Source of the DNA: Frankia sp. R82
GTDB taxonomy: Bacteria > Actinomycetota > Actinomycetes > Frankiales > Frankiaceae
Length of the DNA stretch: 36,945 nucleotides
Reading direction: 5' to 3'
NCBI RefSeq assembly: GCF_023716925.1
Contig: NZ_JAMQQG010000290.1
Span: forward strand, 1-36,945
The position numbers were made by a program, and so were the translations under genes. Of this stretch, positions 17,730 through 24,921 are shown one piece after another (the first letter of the stretch is position 1; the number at the start of each line of letters is the position of its first letter). The notes under the pieces were generated by a model. It saw nothing but the letters and a program-made list of their open reading frames with translations, did no database searches and was not told where the DNA came from.

Positions 17730-17756
17730 TTAGCACTCGACTAGTGAGAGTGCAAG
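17730..17756 (-). promoter_or_regulatory. CIRCE operator, distal copy, overlapping the probable promoter
   Basis: TTAGCACTC-N9-GAGTGCAAG: the left arm is the exact HrcA consensus and the right arm differs at two positions. Read on the groEL strand, TTGCAC and TAAACA are spaced by 17 bases and could be the -35 and -10, so HrcA binding would cover the promoter. Confidence 0.93.
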
Positions 17757-18277
17757 CGCGTGCCGGTCGGCGCGCCCGCGTCCGCCGGCTGTTCTCGCCC
17801 CCGCACCGCCCCGCAACCGGCCGTGCCACCGCTCGTTCCCTGCTGTTCCCGCCGCTGTCCGCCCCGCATCCCGCATCCCGCCACCCTCGATGCTCCGTGC
17901 CCTGGCCCCTGTGCTCCCGACGGACCCCTGCTCCCGACGCACGTCGTGCGTCCGCCCTCGGACCGTCGCTGTCCTCTGTGCGGGACGAAACGAACGGACA
18001 CCGAGCCCTGTAGAAGAGACGGCGAGCCGCTCAGTCATGCAGGCAGGCGACATTGCGGACCTTTTTCGGACCGGGCGCCGGCATGACCGATTGCATCGTG
18101 TGTTCAGATGTCCACTCCATGTTCCATTCGCTTCGAAAAGCTTCCGCGTGACGACACTCGGTATCGATGGGCCGATGTCGGGCACCGAGAGTCGCGGGCG
18201 ACAGGAACTGATAGTGGCCGGAGTAGTCGGCGCCGGGTCGACACCGGACGGGTCGATGCCGGACGGGTCGATGCTGG
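17757..18277. other. Intergenic region between groEL and threonine synthase
   Basis: About 520 bp with no gene I can support. It carries a short T-run (about 18061-18065), a less GC-rich part (18040-18170) and a 15-bp triple repeat at 18235-18279. Confidence 0.4.
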
Positions 18278-18279
18278 AC
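18235..18279. repeat. 15-bp tandem repeat, three copies
   Basis: GGGTCGACACCGGAC, GGGTCGATGCCGGAC and GGGTCGATGCTGGAC follow one another, 35 bp beyond the threonine synthase stop. They are outside any gene I can support. Confidence 0.85.
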
Positions 18280-18291
18280 CGGCGGACCGGT
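18278..18291 (-). terminator. Possible threonine synthase terminator
   Basis: ACCGG-CGGA-CCGGT forms a small hairpin 24 bases past the stop codon, without a U-tract. Weak. Confidence 0.3.
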
Positions 18292-18314
18292 GGTTTGCGG
18301 GAGGGGGATCGGCG

Positions 18315-19592
18315 TCAGTCGTCGCCGAGGCCGGCGGCTTCGAAGGCACGCAGGGAGGGCTTGATGGTGGCGGTGGGGCCGCCGGTCTCGACCAGGGGAT
18401 CGAGGGTCTTCAGGCCGTCACCGGTGTTGTAGATGACGGTCTCGGCCTCGGGATCGAGCAGGCCCTCGCGCAGCAGGCGGCGCAGGGTCGCCACGGTGAC
18501 ACCGCCGGCGGTCTCGCCGAAGATCCCCTCGGTGCGGGCGAGCAGACGCATCCCCTCAAGGATCTCGGGGTCGGTGACGTCGGTGATGGCGCCGCCGGTG
18601 CGGCGGGCGACGTCCAGGGCGTAGGGGCCGTCGGCGGGGTTGCCGATCGACAGTGACTTGGCGATCGTCGACGGACGGACGGGGGCGACGGTGTCGACCC
18701 CGCGGGTGAAGGCGGCGGCGACGGGGTTGCAGCCGGCGGCCTGGGCGCCGAAGACCCGGTAGGGGGTCGGTTCGACCAGGCCGAGCTTGCCGAGCTCACC
18801 GAAGGCCTTGTCGACCTTGGTCAACAGCGAGCCGGACGCGATCGGCACGACGACCTGCTGAGGGAGCCGCCAGCCGAGCTGCTCGGCCACCTCGTAGCCG
18901 AGCGTCTTGGAGCCCTCGGCGTAGAACGGGCGCACGTTGACGTTGACGAACGCCCATTCGTATTCACCGGCCAGTTCGCTGCACAGCCGGTTGACGTCGT
19001 CATAGGTGCCCTGGATGGCGACCAGGGTGCCGCCGTAGACGCCGGTGGAGACGGTCTTGCCGGCCTCGAGGTCGTGCGGGACGAGCACGACCGAGCGCAG
19101 CCCGGCGCTGGCGGCGTGCGCGGCCACGGACTGGGCGAGGTTGCCGGTGGAGGCGCAGGCCACCGTGGTGAAGCCGAGCTCGCGGGCGGCGGACAGGGCA
19201 ACCGAGACGACCCGGTCCTTGAACGAGTGGGTCGGGTTGGCGCTGTCGTCCTTGACGTGGAGCGTCTTCATCCCGAGTTCGGCGGCCAGGCGCGGGGCGG
19301 GGCGCAGAGGCGTCCACCCGGCGCCGAGAGAGACCCGGCGGGCCGGGTCGTGGCCGGCGGGCAGCAGCCCGACGTAACGCCACAGGTTGTGCGGGCCAGC
19401 CTCGATCGACTCGCGGGTGACCCGGCGCAGCAGGTCGGGATCGTAGGAGATCTCCAGCGGGGCGAAGCATTCGATGCACACGTGCGTGGGCGACAGCGGA
19501 TAGGTGGCTCCGCAGTGGCGACAGGACAGCCCGACGGCGGGATTCGCGACGTCAAGGGCGGAAGCGGCGGCACGCTCGGGTGCGAGAGTCAT
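18315..19592 (-). CDS. thrC: Threonine synthase, zinc-ribbon type, under SAM riboswitch
   Basis: A PLP enzyme of fold type II, 425 residues, converting O-phosphohomoserine to threonine. The N-terminus has a zinc-ribbon-like cluster (LSCRHCGATYPLSPTHVCIE, C-x2-C...C-x2-C), as in archaeal and plant-type threonine synthases. PLP-binding features are KDDSANPTHSFKDRVVSVAL with the Schiff-base Lys, CASTGNLAQSVAAHA, and the phosphate-binding loop near IASGSLLTKV. ATG 19592 is chosen: it has GAGGAG seven bases upstream, and the ATG at 19607 lies inside the riboswitch stem. The SAM-I riboswitch directly upstream is unusual for a threonine gene and ties this copy to methionine/SAM status. It stands alone, without hom or thrB. 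A related enzyme with another beta-replacement reaction on phosphohomoserine is possible. Confidence 0.92.
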   Translation of the reverse strand: MTLAPERAAASALDVANPAVGLSCRHCGATYPLSPTHVCIECFAPLEISYDPDLLRRVTRESIEAGPHNLWRYVGLLPAGHDPARRVSLGAGWTPLRPAPRLAAELGMKTLHVKDDSANPTHSFKDRVVSVALSAARELGFTTVACASTGNLAQSVAAHAASAGLRSVVLVPHDLEAGKTVSTGVYGGTLVAIQGTYDDVNRLCSELAGEYEWAFVNVNVRPFYAEGSKTLGYEVAEQLGWRLPQQVVVPIASGSLLTKVDKAFGELGKLGLVEPTPYRVFGAQAAGCNPVAAAFTRGVDTVAPVRPSTIAKSLSIGNPADGPYALDVARRTGGAITDVTDPEILEGMRLLARTEGIFGETAGGVTVATLRRLLREGLLDPEAETVIYNTGDGLKTLDPLVETGGPTATIKPSLRAFEAAGLGDD

Positions 19593-19602
19593 GGAGGAGC
19601 TC

Positions 19603-19718
19603 CTCATCTTTCCCGCGGCAACCTGCCACAGGTCGGAATTAGCACCTGCCGCGCACGCACAGCGTGCGGGTGGTTGCCGGGGCTTCGCCGGGCCGTTCCC
19701 TCTGCCCCTCTGGATGAG
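19603..19718 (-). ncRNA. SAM-I (S-box) riboswitch upstream of threonine synthase
   Basis: On the reverse strand the leader has the S-box core in order: CTCATCCAGAG (P1 5' strand and J1/2), GAGGGAACGGCCC, GAAGCCCCGGCAACC (P2 kink-turn and conserved core), a P3 helix CCGCACGC/GCGTGCGCGG, GGTGCTAATTCCGACC (P4 with the conserved GCTAA-TCC pseudoknot partner), and GAAAGATGAG closing P1 (CTCATC with GATGAG). The 3' strand of P1 runs straight into the ribosome binding site: GATGAGGAG shares its GAG with GAGGAG. This suggests that SAM binding stabilises P1 and hides the Shine-Dalgarno sequence, a translational off-switch. The threonine synthase ATG follows ten bases later. Confidence 0.95.
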
Positions 19719-19739
19719 CCAGATGAAGTTGTCTGTCCG

Positions 19740-19745
19740 TACTGT
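19740..19745 (+). promoter_or_regulatory. -10 element TACTGT, divergent, leaderless geometry
   Basis: TACTGT is followed after seven bases by GTG 19753, which opens a 39-codon ORF ending on the start of the HAD phosphatase gene. It overlaps the threonine synthase -10 on the other strand, so the two promoters probably exclude each other. Confidence 0.45.
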
Positions 19746-19746
19746 A
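19741..19746 (-). promoter_or_regulatory. -10 element TACAGT for the riboswitch/threonine synthase transcript
   Basis: TACAGT on the reverse strand gives a start about 7 bases on, near 19733, some 15 bases before P1 of the riboswitch. It overlaps by five bases the divergent -10 at 19740-19745. A weak -35 (TGCACG) is 17 bases upstream. Confidence 0.5.
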
Positions 19747-19752
19747 GACCGT

Positions 19753-19872
19753 GTGCGGGAGATCGTGCACCGATGTTTCCTGGTTCACGGTCGGGCGCCG
19801 CGCCGGTCAGCGTGCCACAGAAGGCCAGCCACGGGCCATCCGCAGACCGTCCGCAGACCAGGGAGTACATGA
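19753..19872 (+). CDS. Possible leader ORF coupled to the HAD phosphatase
   Basis: A 39-codon frame from GTG 19753, placed seven bases after a TACTGT -10 box as for leaderless transcripts. It reads VREIVHRCFLVHGRAPRRSA and on to a TGA overlapping the next start as ATGA. The product is basic, with no recognised domain. If translated, it would couple initiation of the HAD gene to the leader. It could also simply be an untranslated leader; GC bias makes chance frames of this size common. Confidence 0.3.
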   Translation: MREIVHRCFLVHGRAPRRSACHRRPATGHPQTVRRPGST

Positions 19873-20672
19873 CAGTGAGTGTTCGCGTCGTCTACACCGA
19901 TCTTGACGGCACGATGGTCGGGCCCAGGGGTTGCTTCTTCCTCGCCGAAGGGGGGGAGGCGACCCTGGAGCCGGCCCGGGCGCTCACCGAGCTGCACGCC
20001 GCCGGCATCCTGTTGGTGCTGGTGAGTGGACGGACGCGACCGCAGCTGGTCGAGGCGGCGCAGATCTTCGGCGCGGACGGGTTCATCGGCGAACTCGGCG
20101 CGATCGTCGGCTGGAACCACGGGCGGGACAGTGCGGTTCTGCGCGGCGCGATGCCACCCGAATGCGAGCAGGTTCCCCCGGCTCTGTTGGACCGGCTGAT
20201 CGAACGCCATCCCAGGCAGCTGGAACTGCACACGCCCTGGCATGCCGGGCGGGAGATCGACGTGATGCTGCGTGGGCGGATCGAGGTCGCCGAGGTCGAC
20301 GCGTGGCTGGTCGAGATCGGATTCGGCTGGCTGAGCATGCGCGACAACGGGCTGATCGCGCCGTCGCACATGCCGCACCTCGGCGGCCAGCCGCACGTCT
20401 ACCACCTGGTGCCCGACGGTGTGGGCAAGGGCGACGCGGTGGCCTACGACCTGCGGCGGCGCGGGCTGTCCCCGGCCGAGGCGATCGCGATCGGCGACTC
20501 GGCGAGCGACCTGGAGATGGCCGCGCACGTCGGGCAGATGCACCTGGTCGCGAACGCGCTGCGCCATCCGCACATCAAGGAGCTGCTACCGAAGTACGAC
20601 AACGTCGTCATCGAGGACGGCTCGGTCGGCGCCGGCTGGGCCAGCGCGGTACGCCAGGCCCTGGCCAGCTGA
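19869..20672 (+). CDS. HAD-superfamily (type IIB) sugar-phosphate phosphatase-like protein
   Basis: A 267-residue cytosolic hydrolase of the Cof/MpgP-like branch of the HAD superfamily. Motif I is VYTDLDGTMVG (nucleophile and acid Asp), motif II LLVLVSGRTRPQL, motif III VGKGDAVAYDL with the Lys, and motif IV IAIGDSASDLEMA. The large insertion between motifs II and III is the IIB cap, with QLELHTPWHAGREIDVMLRG in it. The closest named relatives in this style are mannosyl-3-phosphoglycerate phosphatases, but the substrate is not certain. ATG 19869 has AGGGAG three bases upstream; GTG 19875 is an alternative with better spacing. It precedes otsA by 69 bp on the same strand, suggesting sugar-phosphate or compatible-solute metabolism. 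Confidence 0.85.
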   Translation: MTVSVRVVYTDLDGTMVGPRGCFFLAEGGEATLEPARALTELHAAGILLVLVSGRTRPQLVEAAQIFGADGFIGELGAIVGWNHGRDSAVLRGAMPPECEQVPPALLDRLIERHPRQLELHTPWHAGREIDVMLRGRIEVAEVDAWLVEIGFGWLSMRDNGLIAPSHMPHLGGQPHVYHLVPDGVGKGDAVAYDLRRRGLSPAEAIAIGDSASDLEMAAHVGQMHLVANALRHPHIKELLPKYDNVVIEDGSVGAGWASAVRQALAS

Positions 20673-20728
20673 AGGAGAGCTGGTCGGGCGGTGCTGTGGA
20701 GCGGGTCTTCAGGGCGGCGCAGATGGCC

Positions 20729-20734
20729 TACCCT
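20729..20734 (+). promoter_or_regulatory. -10 element TACCCT for leaderless otsA
   Basis: TACCCT is seven bases before GTG 20742, in frame with otsA. This suggests that otsA has its own leaderless transcript in addition to any read-through from the HAD gene. Confidence 0.5.
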
Positions 20735-20741
20735 CCGCTGT

Positions 20742-22253
20742 GTGCAACACATGTCGGACGTCACATACAGCGCGCCCCCGGAACCTGCACCGGTCGGGAC
20801 GGCGCGGGTCCTCGTCGCCTCGAACCGTGGGCCGGTCGCGTTCTCCCAGGGCCCGGACGGCAAGCTGCTGCTGCGCCGCGGCGCCGGTGGTCTGGTGTCC
20901 GGTCTCGGCCAGGCGGCCGCCGACGCACCGCCGGACGAGGACGTCATGGTGTGGGTGTGCGCGGCCCTGGGGGAGGCCGACCGGCAGGCGGCGGGCCGGG
21001 CACCCGGCGGCCGGCTCGACCGGGCCGGCTTCGACACCGGCCGGGCCGCGGTGCGGATTCTCGACATCGATCCGGCGATCTTCGATCAGGCCTACAACGC
21101 GGTCGCGAACCGGGTGCTGTGGTTCGTCCAGCACCTGCTGTACGCGCCGGCGTCACAGCCGGTGTTCGGCGCGCAGTTCCGCCGGGACTGGGCCGCCTAT
21201 GAGGCGTACAACGCCAGGTTCGCCGAGGCCCTGGCGCAGGAGGCGGCGCCGGGCGCCAGCGTCCTCGTGCAGGACTACCACCTGATGCTCGTCCCCGGGC
21301 AGCTTCGGCGCCTGCGTCCCGACCTGCGCATCGCGCATTTCAGCCACACCCCGTGGGCGCCGCCGGACTACTTCCGGATCCTGCCCGACGACGTTGGGCG
21401 CCAGATCCTGCACGGCCTGCTCGGCGCGGACCGGGTGGGTTTTCTCACCGATGCCTGGGCCGATGCGTTCGAGCAGTGCGCCCAGGCCCTGCCCGGGGTC
21501 GCGGTCCGGCCGCGTCAGCTGCAGGTGGACGGCGGGCGGTCCGTCCGGGTCGGCGTGCATTCGCTGGGGGTCGACGTGGGGGAGCTGCGCGACCGGGCCA
21601 GGCAGGCGGATGTGGCCGGGCGGGCGGCGGAGCTCGCGGCGTTGGCCCGGGGGCGGCGGCTGATCGTCCGGGTCGATCGGACCGAGCTGTCCAAGAACAT
21701 CGTGCGGGGCCTGCTGGCCTACCGCGAGCTGCTGCGGACCCGACCACAGTGGCGTGGACAGGTGATGCATCTGGTGTGTGCCTACCCGTCGCGGCACAAC
21801 CTGCCCGAGTACCGCGAGTACACCGAGGCGGTGCGGCGCCTGGCCGTCGAGATCGACGACGAGTTCGCCGAGGACGACTGGCGCCCGCTGCACCTCGAGG
21901 TGACCGACGACTATCCCCGCTCGATCGCCGCGCTGTCACTGGCCGAGGTGCTGGTGGTCAATCCGGTCCGCGACGGGATGAACCTGGTGGCGAAGGAGGG
22001 AGCGGCGCTGTCGCGCCGCGACGCGGTGCTGGTGCTGTCCCGGGAGGCCGGGGCGTACGCCGAGATGGGCCGGGCCGCGCTGGTGGTCAACCCGTTCGAC
22101 GTGCAGGCGACGGCGACAGCCCTGCACACGGCGCTGGTCATGCCGGCCGCCGAGCGGCGGCGGCGAGCCGTGGAACTCGCCGCCGTGGCGGGCCGACTAC
22201 CCCCGCGGACCTGGTTCACCGACCAGCTCGCCGCCCTGACCGCCCGCCCCTAG
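20742..22253 (+). CDS. otsA: Trehalose-6-phosphate synthase (GT20)
   Basis: Joins UDP- (or GDP-/ADP-) glucose and glucose-6-phosphate to trehalose-6-phosphate. The 503-residue protein has the GT20 features: VLVASNRGPVAF and RRGAGGLVSGL (glucose-6-phosphate loop), WFVQHLLYAP, VLVQDYHLMLVPGQLRRL, FSHTPWAPPDYFRILP, GLLGADRVGFLT, VDRTELSKNIVRGLLAY (nucleotide-sugar site with Lys) and VNPVRDGMNLVAKE. In the nucleotide site the common RLDYSKG appears as RTELSKN, so donor preference is open. GTG 20742 is selected on the leaderless -10; ATG 20751, three codons later, is the conventional option. otsB lies opposite with its end 18 bp away, so the two trehalose genes converge and are not an operon. Trehalose would serve as stress protectant or carbon store. 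Confidence 0.93.
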   Translation: MQHMSDVTYSAPPEPAPVGTARVLVASNRGPVAFSQGPDGKLLLRRGAGGLVSGLGQAAADAPPDEDVMVWVCAALGEADRQAAGRAPGGRLDRAGFDTGRAAVRILDIDPAIFDQAYNAVANRVLWFVQHLLYAPASQPVFGAQFRRDWAAYEAYNARFAEALAQEAAPGASVLVQDYHLMLVPGQLRRLRPDLRIAHFSHTPWAPPDYFRILPDDVGRQILHGLLGADRVGFLTDAWADAFEQCAQALPGVAVRPRQLQVDGGRSVRVGVHSLGVDVGELRDRARQADVAGRAAELAALARGRRLIVRVDRTELSKNIVRGLLAYRELLRTRPQWRGQVMHLVCAYPSRHNLPEYREYTEAVRRLAVEIDDEFAEDDWRPLHLEVTDDYPRSIAALSLAEVLVVNPVRDGMNLVAKEGAALSRRDAVLVLSREAGAYAEMGRAALVVNPFDVQATATALHTALVMPAAERRRRAVELAAVAGRLPPRTWFTDQLAALTARP

Positions 22254-22273
22254 ACCGGGGCCGCCGGCCGGTC
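22253..22273. terminator. Possible bidirectional terminator between otsA and otsB
   Basis: GACCGG (22253-22258) pairs with CCGGTC (22268-22273) over a nine-base GC-rich loop. It spans the whole gap between the convergent stop codons. Confidence 0.45.
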
Positions 22274-23141
22274 AGCTGCCGAGGCGGTCGATGAGGACCT
22301 CCAGCAGGGACACCATGCCGGCGGGGCCACCGACGACGAGATCGGCTCGTTCCCGCAGGACGTTCGGTACCTCGGGGCTGTCGCTGCACACGGTCAACCC
22401 CGGCACGCCCGTCGCCCGCAGGTCGTGGACGGCGTCGAACGCCGGGAGGTCACCGAGGTCGTCTCCCGCGACCAGCACCGAACGGGCGCCGCGGGCGGCC
22501 ACGAGCTCGTGCAGCGCACCGCCCTTGTCGTGCCCCGGGGGGCGCAGCTCGAGGACCCGTTTGCCGGGTGCGGCCTCCAGCCCGTGCTCCTGGGCGAGTG
22601 TGGTCAGCGCGGGGGAGAGAGCGGCGAGGGCGGCGTCCGGGTCGGCCGCGCGACGCACGTGCACCACGAGGGCGTGCTGTTTGTCCTCGACGACGGTGCC
22701 GGCCGGCGCGTCGCGCAGCATCCCGGGCAGCGCCGCGCGCACGATGGCAACCCCGGGCAACGGCTCGGGGCTGGTGATCTTCCGCGACCGGGAGTCCCAG
22801 CGCTGCAGCCCGTACTGGCCGAGGATGACGAACTCCCCGAGGTCGGACAGCTTTTCGAGGCGGGTCAGCTCCAGCACCGCGGCCACCGGCCGGCCGGTGA
22901 TGACAGCGACGGTGCCCACCAGCCGGGAGATCGCCAGTAGTGCCTCCACCGCTCCCGGCGCCGGCACGGCGTCGGCGGGACGGGCGACGATCGGGGACAG
23001 GGTGCCGTCGTAGTCGAGGGCGACCAGCGCACGCTGCGGTGCGGTCAGCAGCGCGGCGAGCCCGGCCCCACCCGCGGGGGTGCGGGGCGCGGGCTGGGCG
23101 GCCTGGTCGTAGGCGGGCTCGTGGCGGATGGATTCGGTCAC
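22272..23141 (-). CDS. otsB: Trehalose-6-phosphate phosphatase
   Basis: Dephosphorylates trehalose-6-phosphate to trehalose, the second step after OtsA. A 289-residue HAD-superfamily protein: motif I LVALDYDGTLSPIV with the two catalytic Asp residues, motif II GTVAVITGRPVAAVL, the cap region with GQYGLQRWDSRS, the conserved RPPGHDKGGALHELV (motif III Lys, OtsB signature), and motif IV VAGDDLGDLPAFDAV. GTG 23141 has GGGAAGG four bases upstream. It converges with otsA, so both trehalose genes are adjacent but separately transcribed. Confidence 0.95.
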   Translation of the reverse strand: MTESIRHEPAYDQAAQPAPRTPAGGAGLAALLTAPQRALVALDYDGTLSPIVARPADAVPAPGAVEALLAISRLVGTVAVITGRPVAAVLELTRLEKLSDLGEFVILGQYGLQRWDSRSRKITSPEPLPGVAIVRAALPGMLRDAPAGTVVEDKQHALVVHVRRAADPDAALAALSPALTTLAQEHGLEAAPGKRVLELRPPGHDKGGALHELVAARGARSVLVAGDDLGDLPAFDAVHDLRATGVPGLTVCSDSPEVPNVLRERADLVVGGPAGMVSLLEVLIDRLGS

Positions 23142-23225
23142 TGGGCCTTCCCGGGTCGATGTCGGAATAGTCGAGTTCCGGCGGACATGCCCACCATGGG
23201 ACGTCCCGGCGGGACGATCAGGCGA

Positions 23226-23873
23226 TCATTTTTCCGGGTCGGCGGGGAAGTCGCGCGTGATGACGAGGATCAGGGGATCCTCCACGACGATGCGGGTCTC
23301 GGATCGGGGCACGATCCGTTCGATTCCCGGGATGGCGTCCTTGAGCGCCTGGGCGGCCTGCGCCTGGCCGTCGGCGTAGAACACCGTCGGCACCGGGACG
23401 TTGTAGGTGGACTGGAAGTTGCCGGTCCGCGAGACCTGGAAGCCGGCATCGGTTACCTGTTTGGCCGCCGACTCGGCCAGGCCCTTGATCCGGGAGTTGT
23501 TGAGCACCGCGACCGGGGTGGTGAACGAGGCGCCCGGCTGCCCGGCCGGGCCGGCCGCGGGCGGTGCGGCCGACGGCTGCGGTGACGGTGGGGCGGTCGT
23601 GGCCGGGCTCGGCCGCCGGGTGGGTGCGGTCGAGTGAGTGGCCGAGGGCGTCACCGCGGCGGTGCCGAGCCCGGCATCCAACGGGGTGCGGCTCGGCGCC
23701 GCGATCGGGGCGCTCGGGTCCTTCCCGGCGTCCTCACCGTTGACCAGGTTGACGACCAGGATGCCGACGAGCACGGCGAGGATCGCGATGATCCCCGCCC
23801 ACACACCGCGCAGCCGCGATCCCCGCCCCGCCGGGGCGTGCCGCCGCCCCGGTGCACCTGTGCCATGTGCCAT
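23226..23873 (-). CDS. Membrane-anchored LytR C-terminal domain protein
   Basis: A 215-residue protein: a short basic cytoplasmic start, one membrane helix (VWAGIIAILAVLVGILVVNL, about residues 24-43), a long Pro/Ser/Thr-rich extracytoplasmic linker, and a C-terminal LytR_C domain (about residues 120-205) from VAVLNNSRIKGLAESAAKQV through GFQVSRTGNFQSTYNVPVPT, FYADGQAQAAQALKDAIPGI and IVVEDPLILVITRDF. LytR_C domains occur alone or after LCP transferases in actinobacteria and act outside the membrane, probably in cell-wall polymer attachment or sensing. ATG 23873 has GAGGAG ten bases upstream, which overlaps the end of the DUF3263 gene; the two are separated by seven bases and form an operon. 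Confidence 0.9.
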   Translation of the reverse strand: MAHGTGAPGRRHAPAGRGSRLRGVWAGIIAILAVLVGILVVNLVNGEDAGKDPSAPIAAPSRTPLDAGLGTAAVTPSATHSTAPTRRPSPATTAPPSPQPSAAPPAAGPAGQPGASFTTPVAVLNNSRIKGLAESAAKQVTDAGFQVSRTGNFQSTYNVPVPTVFYADGQAQAAQALKDAIPGIERIVPRSETRIVVEDPLILVITRDFPADPEK

Positions 23874-23880
23874 GCGGGTG

Positions 23881-24243
23881 CTACTCCTCGTCCCGGTCGC
23901 GTCGACCGACTCGCGCCGATCGACGCTGCTCACGCAGCCGACGAAGCCGGCGGACCAGCATCGGGTCGGTGACCAGCGCCGCCTCGCTGTCGATCAGCCG
24001 GTTGAGAATCTGGTAGTACCGCGTCGACGACAGGCCGAACTCGGCCCGGATCGCCTCCTCCTTCGCCCCCGGATGGCGCCACCAGCCCTGCTCGAAGGCG
24101 AGGATGCGGGCGTCGCGCTCCGACAACCGGCGCTCGGCCGGTTCGGGGCGCTCGGCCGGTCCGGGCTGTCCGGGGCGTTCGGACTTCTCGGGGCGTTCGG
24201 GTTGCCCGGACGGTTCGGAGGGCAGGGGAACGGCGGCCTGCAT
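23881..24243 (-). CDS. DUF3263 family protein
   Basis: A 120-residue actinobacterial protein. Its first 45 residues are Pro/Glu/Arg-rich with hexapeptide repeats (PAERPE) arising from an 18-bp repeat. The DUF3263 domain follows: LSERDARILAFEQGWWRHPG, AKEEAIRAEFGLSSTRYYQI, LNRLIDSEAALVTDPMLVRR. The domain looks like a helix-turn-helix (AIRAEFGLSSTRYYQILNRL), so a DNA-binding role is likely but not shown. ATG 24243 has an excellent GAGGAGGT. It is the first gene of an operon with the LytR_C protein, a pairing widely seen in actinobacteria, which suggests control or support of a wall-related function. Confidence 0.92.
   Translation of the reverse strand: MQAAVPLPSEPSGQPERPEKSERPGQPGPAERPEPAERRLSERDARILAFEQGWWRHPGAKEEAIRAEFGLSSTRYYQILNRLIDSEAALVTDPMLVRRLRRLREQRRSARVGRRDRDEE
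24130..24201. repeat. 18-bp tandem repeat in the DUF3263 gene
   Basis: Two close copies (GCGCTCGGCCGGTTCGGG at 24130 and a one-base variant at 24148) followed by two more degenerate 18-bp units. On the reverse strand they encode PAERPE-type hexapeptides. Confidence 0.75.
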
Positions 24244-24477
24244 GGTGCTACCTCCTCGGGACGCGGGCGGGACAACGGACACCACCGAAGGTGGACGAAC
24301 CACGCCCGGTGTCGTTCGCCGCCACTATTTCACCCCGTCGGTCCGACATCTTCGCTTGTCCCCGCCCACACGTCCCACCCACGCACGTGCGGTCCCCATG
24401 GCCTGCCCATGGCCTGCCCACATGGCCTGCCCAGCCGGGCCCCGGCCGGCAGCCCCGGCCGGTAACGAGAAGCCGCT

Positions 24478-24483
24478 TAGGCT
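24478..24483 (+). promoter_or_regulatory. -10 element TAGGCT for a leaderless start
   Basis: TAGGCT lies six bases before GTG 24490 of the RNHCP gene, with no ribosome binding site between, fitting a leaderless transcript. Confidence 0.5.
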
Positions 24484-24489
24484 GGGGTG

Positions 24490-24921
24490 GTGGATCGTCG
24501 CTTCACTCGCCGGCAGGAGGACTTCACCTGCCTGCAGTGCGGGCTGGACGTGCAGGGTGACGGTTACAGCAACCACTGCCCGCGCTGTCTGTGGTCGCGG
24601 CACGTGGACCGCAACCCCGGCGACCGGGCGGAAGGCTGCGGTGGGGCGATGCGGCCGATCGCCGTCGAGTTCGGCGCGGACCGAGCAGTGCTCACGCATG
24701 CCTGCGAGCGCTGCGGAAACTGGCGCCGCTGCCGCACGTCGCCGACGGACGACGGGGACGCGCTGTTCGCCGTCGCCGCGACCGCCGCGGCCGAGGCCGC
24801 CCGGACCGGCCAGCTGACCGGGCCCCCGCCGCCTTCGTCGTCGGACGCTCGCGGGCCGCGCAGAGCGACCCCTGTGCATCCTGCACACCCGCGACCCCGA
24901 AAAAGGCGTCACAAAAAGTGA
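24490..24921 (+). CDS. RNHCP-domain zinc-binding protein
   Basis: A 143-residue protein of the RNHCP family, named for the RNHCP signature, here SNHCPRCLWSRHVD. Cysteine pairs are FTCLQCGLD, NHCPRCLWS, AEGCGGAM and ACERCGNW, a pattern fit for two zinc sites. The PGDRAEGCGGAMRPIAVEFG segment is also family-typical. The C-terminal 45 residues are Pro/Arg-rich and end in a basic cluster (KRRHKK) that could bind nucleic acid. The function is not known; the fold suggests an RNA- or translation-related zinc ribbon. The start at GTG 24490 (or the GTG just before at 24487) is fixed by the leaderless -10. A short GTCAC-A5-GTGAC hairpin (24908-24922) covers the stop codon. Confidence 0.88.
   Translation: MDRRFTRRQEDFTCLQCGLDVQGDGYSNHCPRCLWSRHVDRNPGDRAEGCGGAMRPIAVEFGADRAVLTHACERCGNWRRCRTSPTDDGDALFAVAATAAAEAARTGQLTGPPPPSSSDARGPRRATPVHPAHPRPRKRRHKK

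Noticed and set aside
19605-19607. ATG at 19607 as threonine synthase start
   Set aside because: It lies inside the GATGAG P1 strand of the riboswitch, and the ATG at 19592 has a well-spaced GAGGAG.
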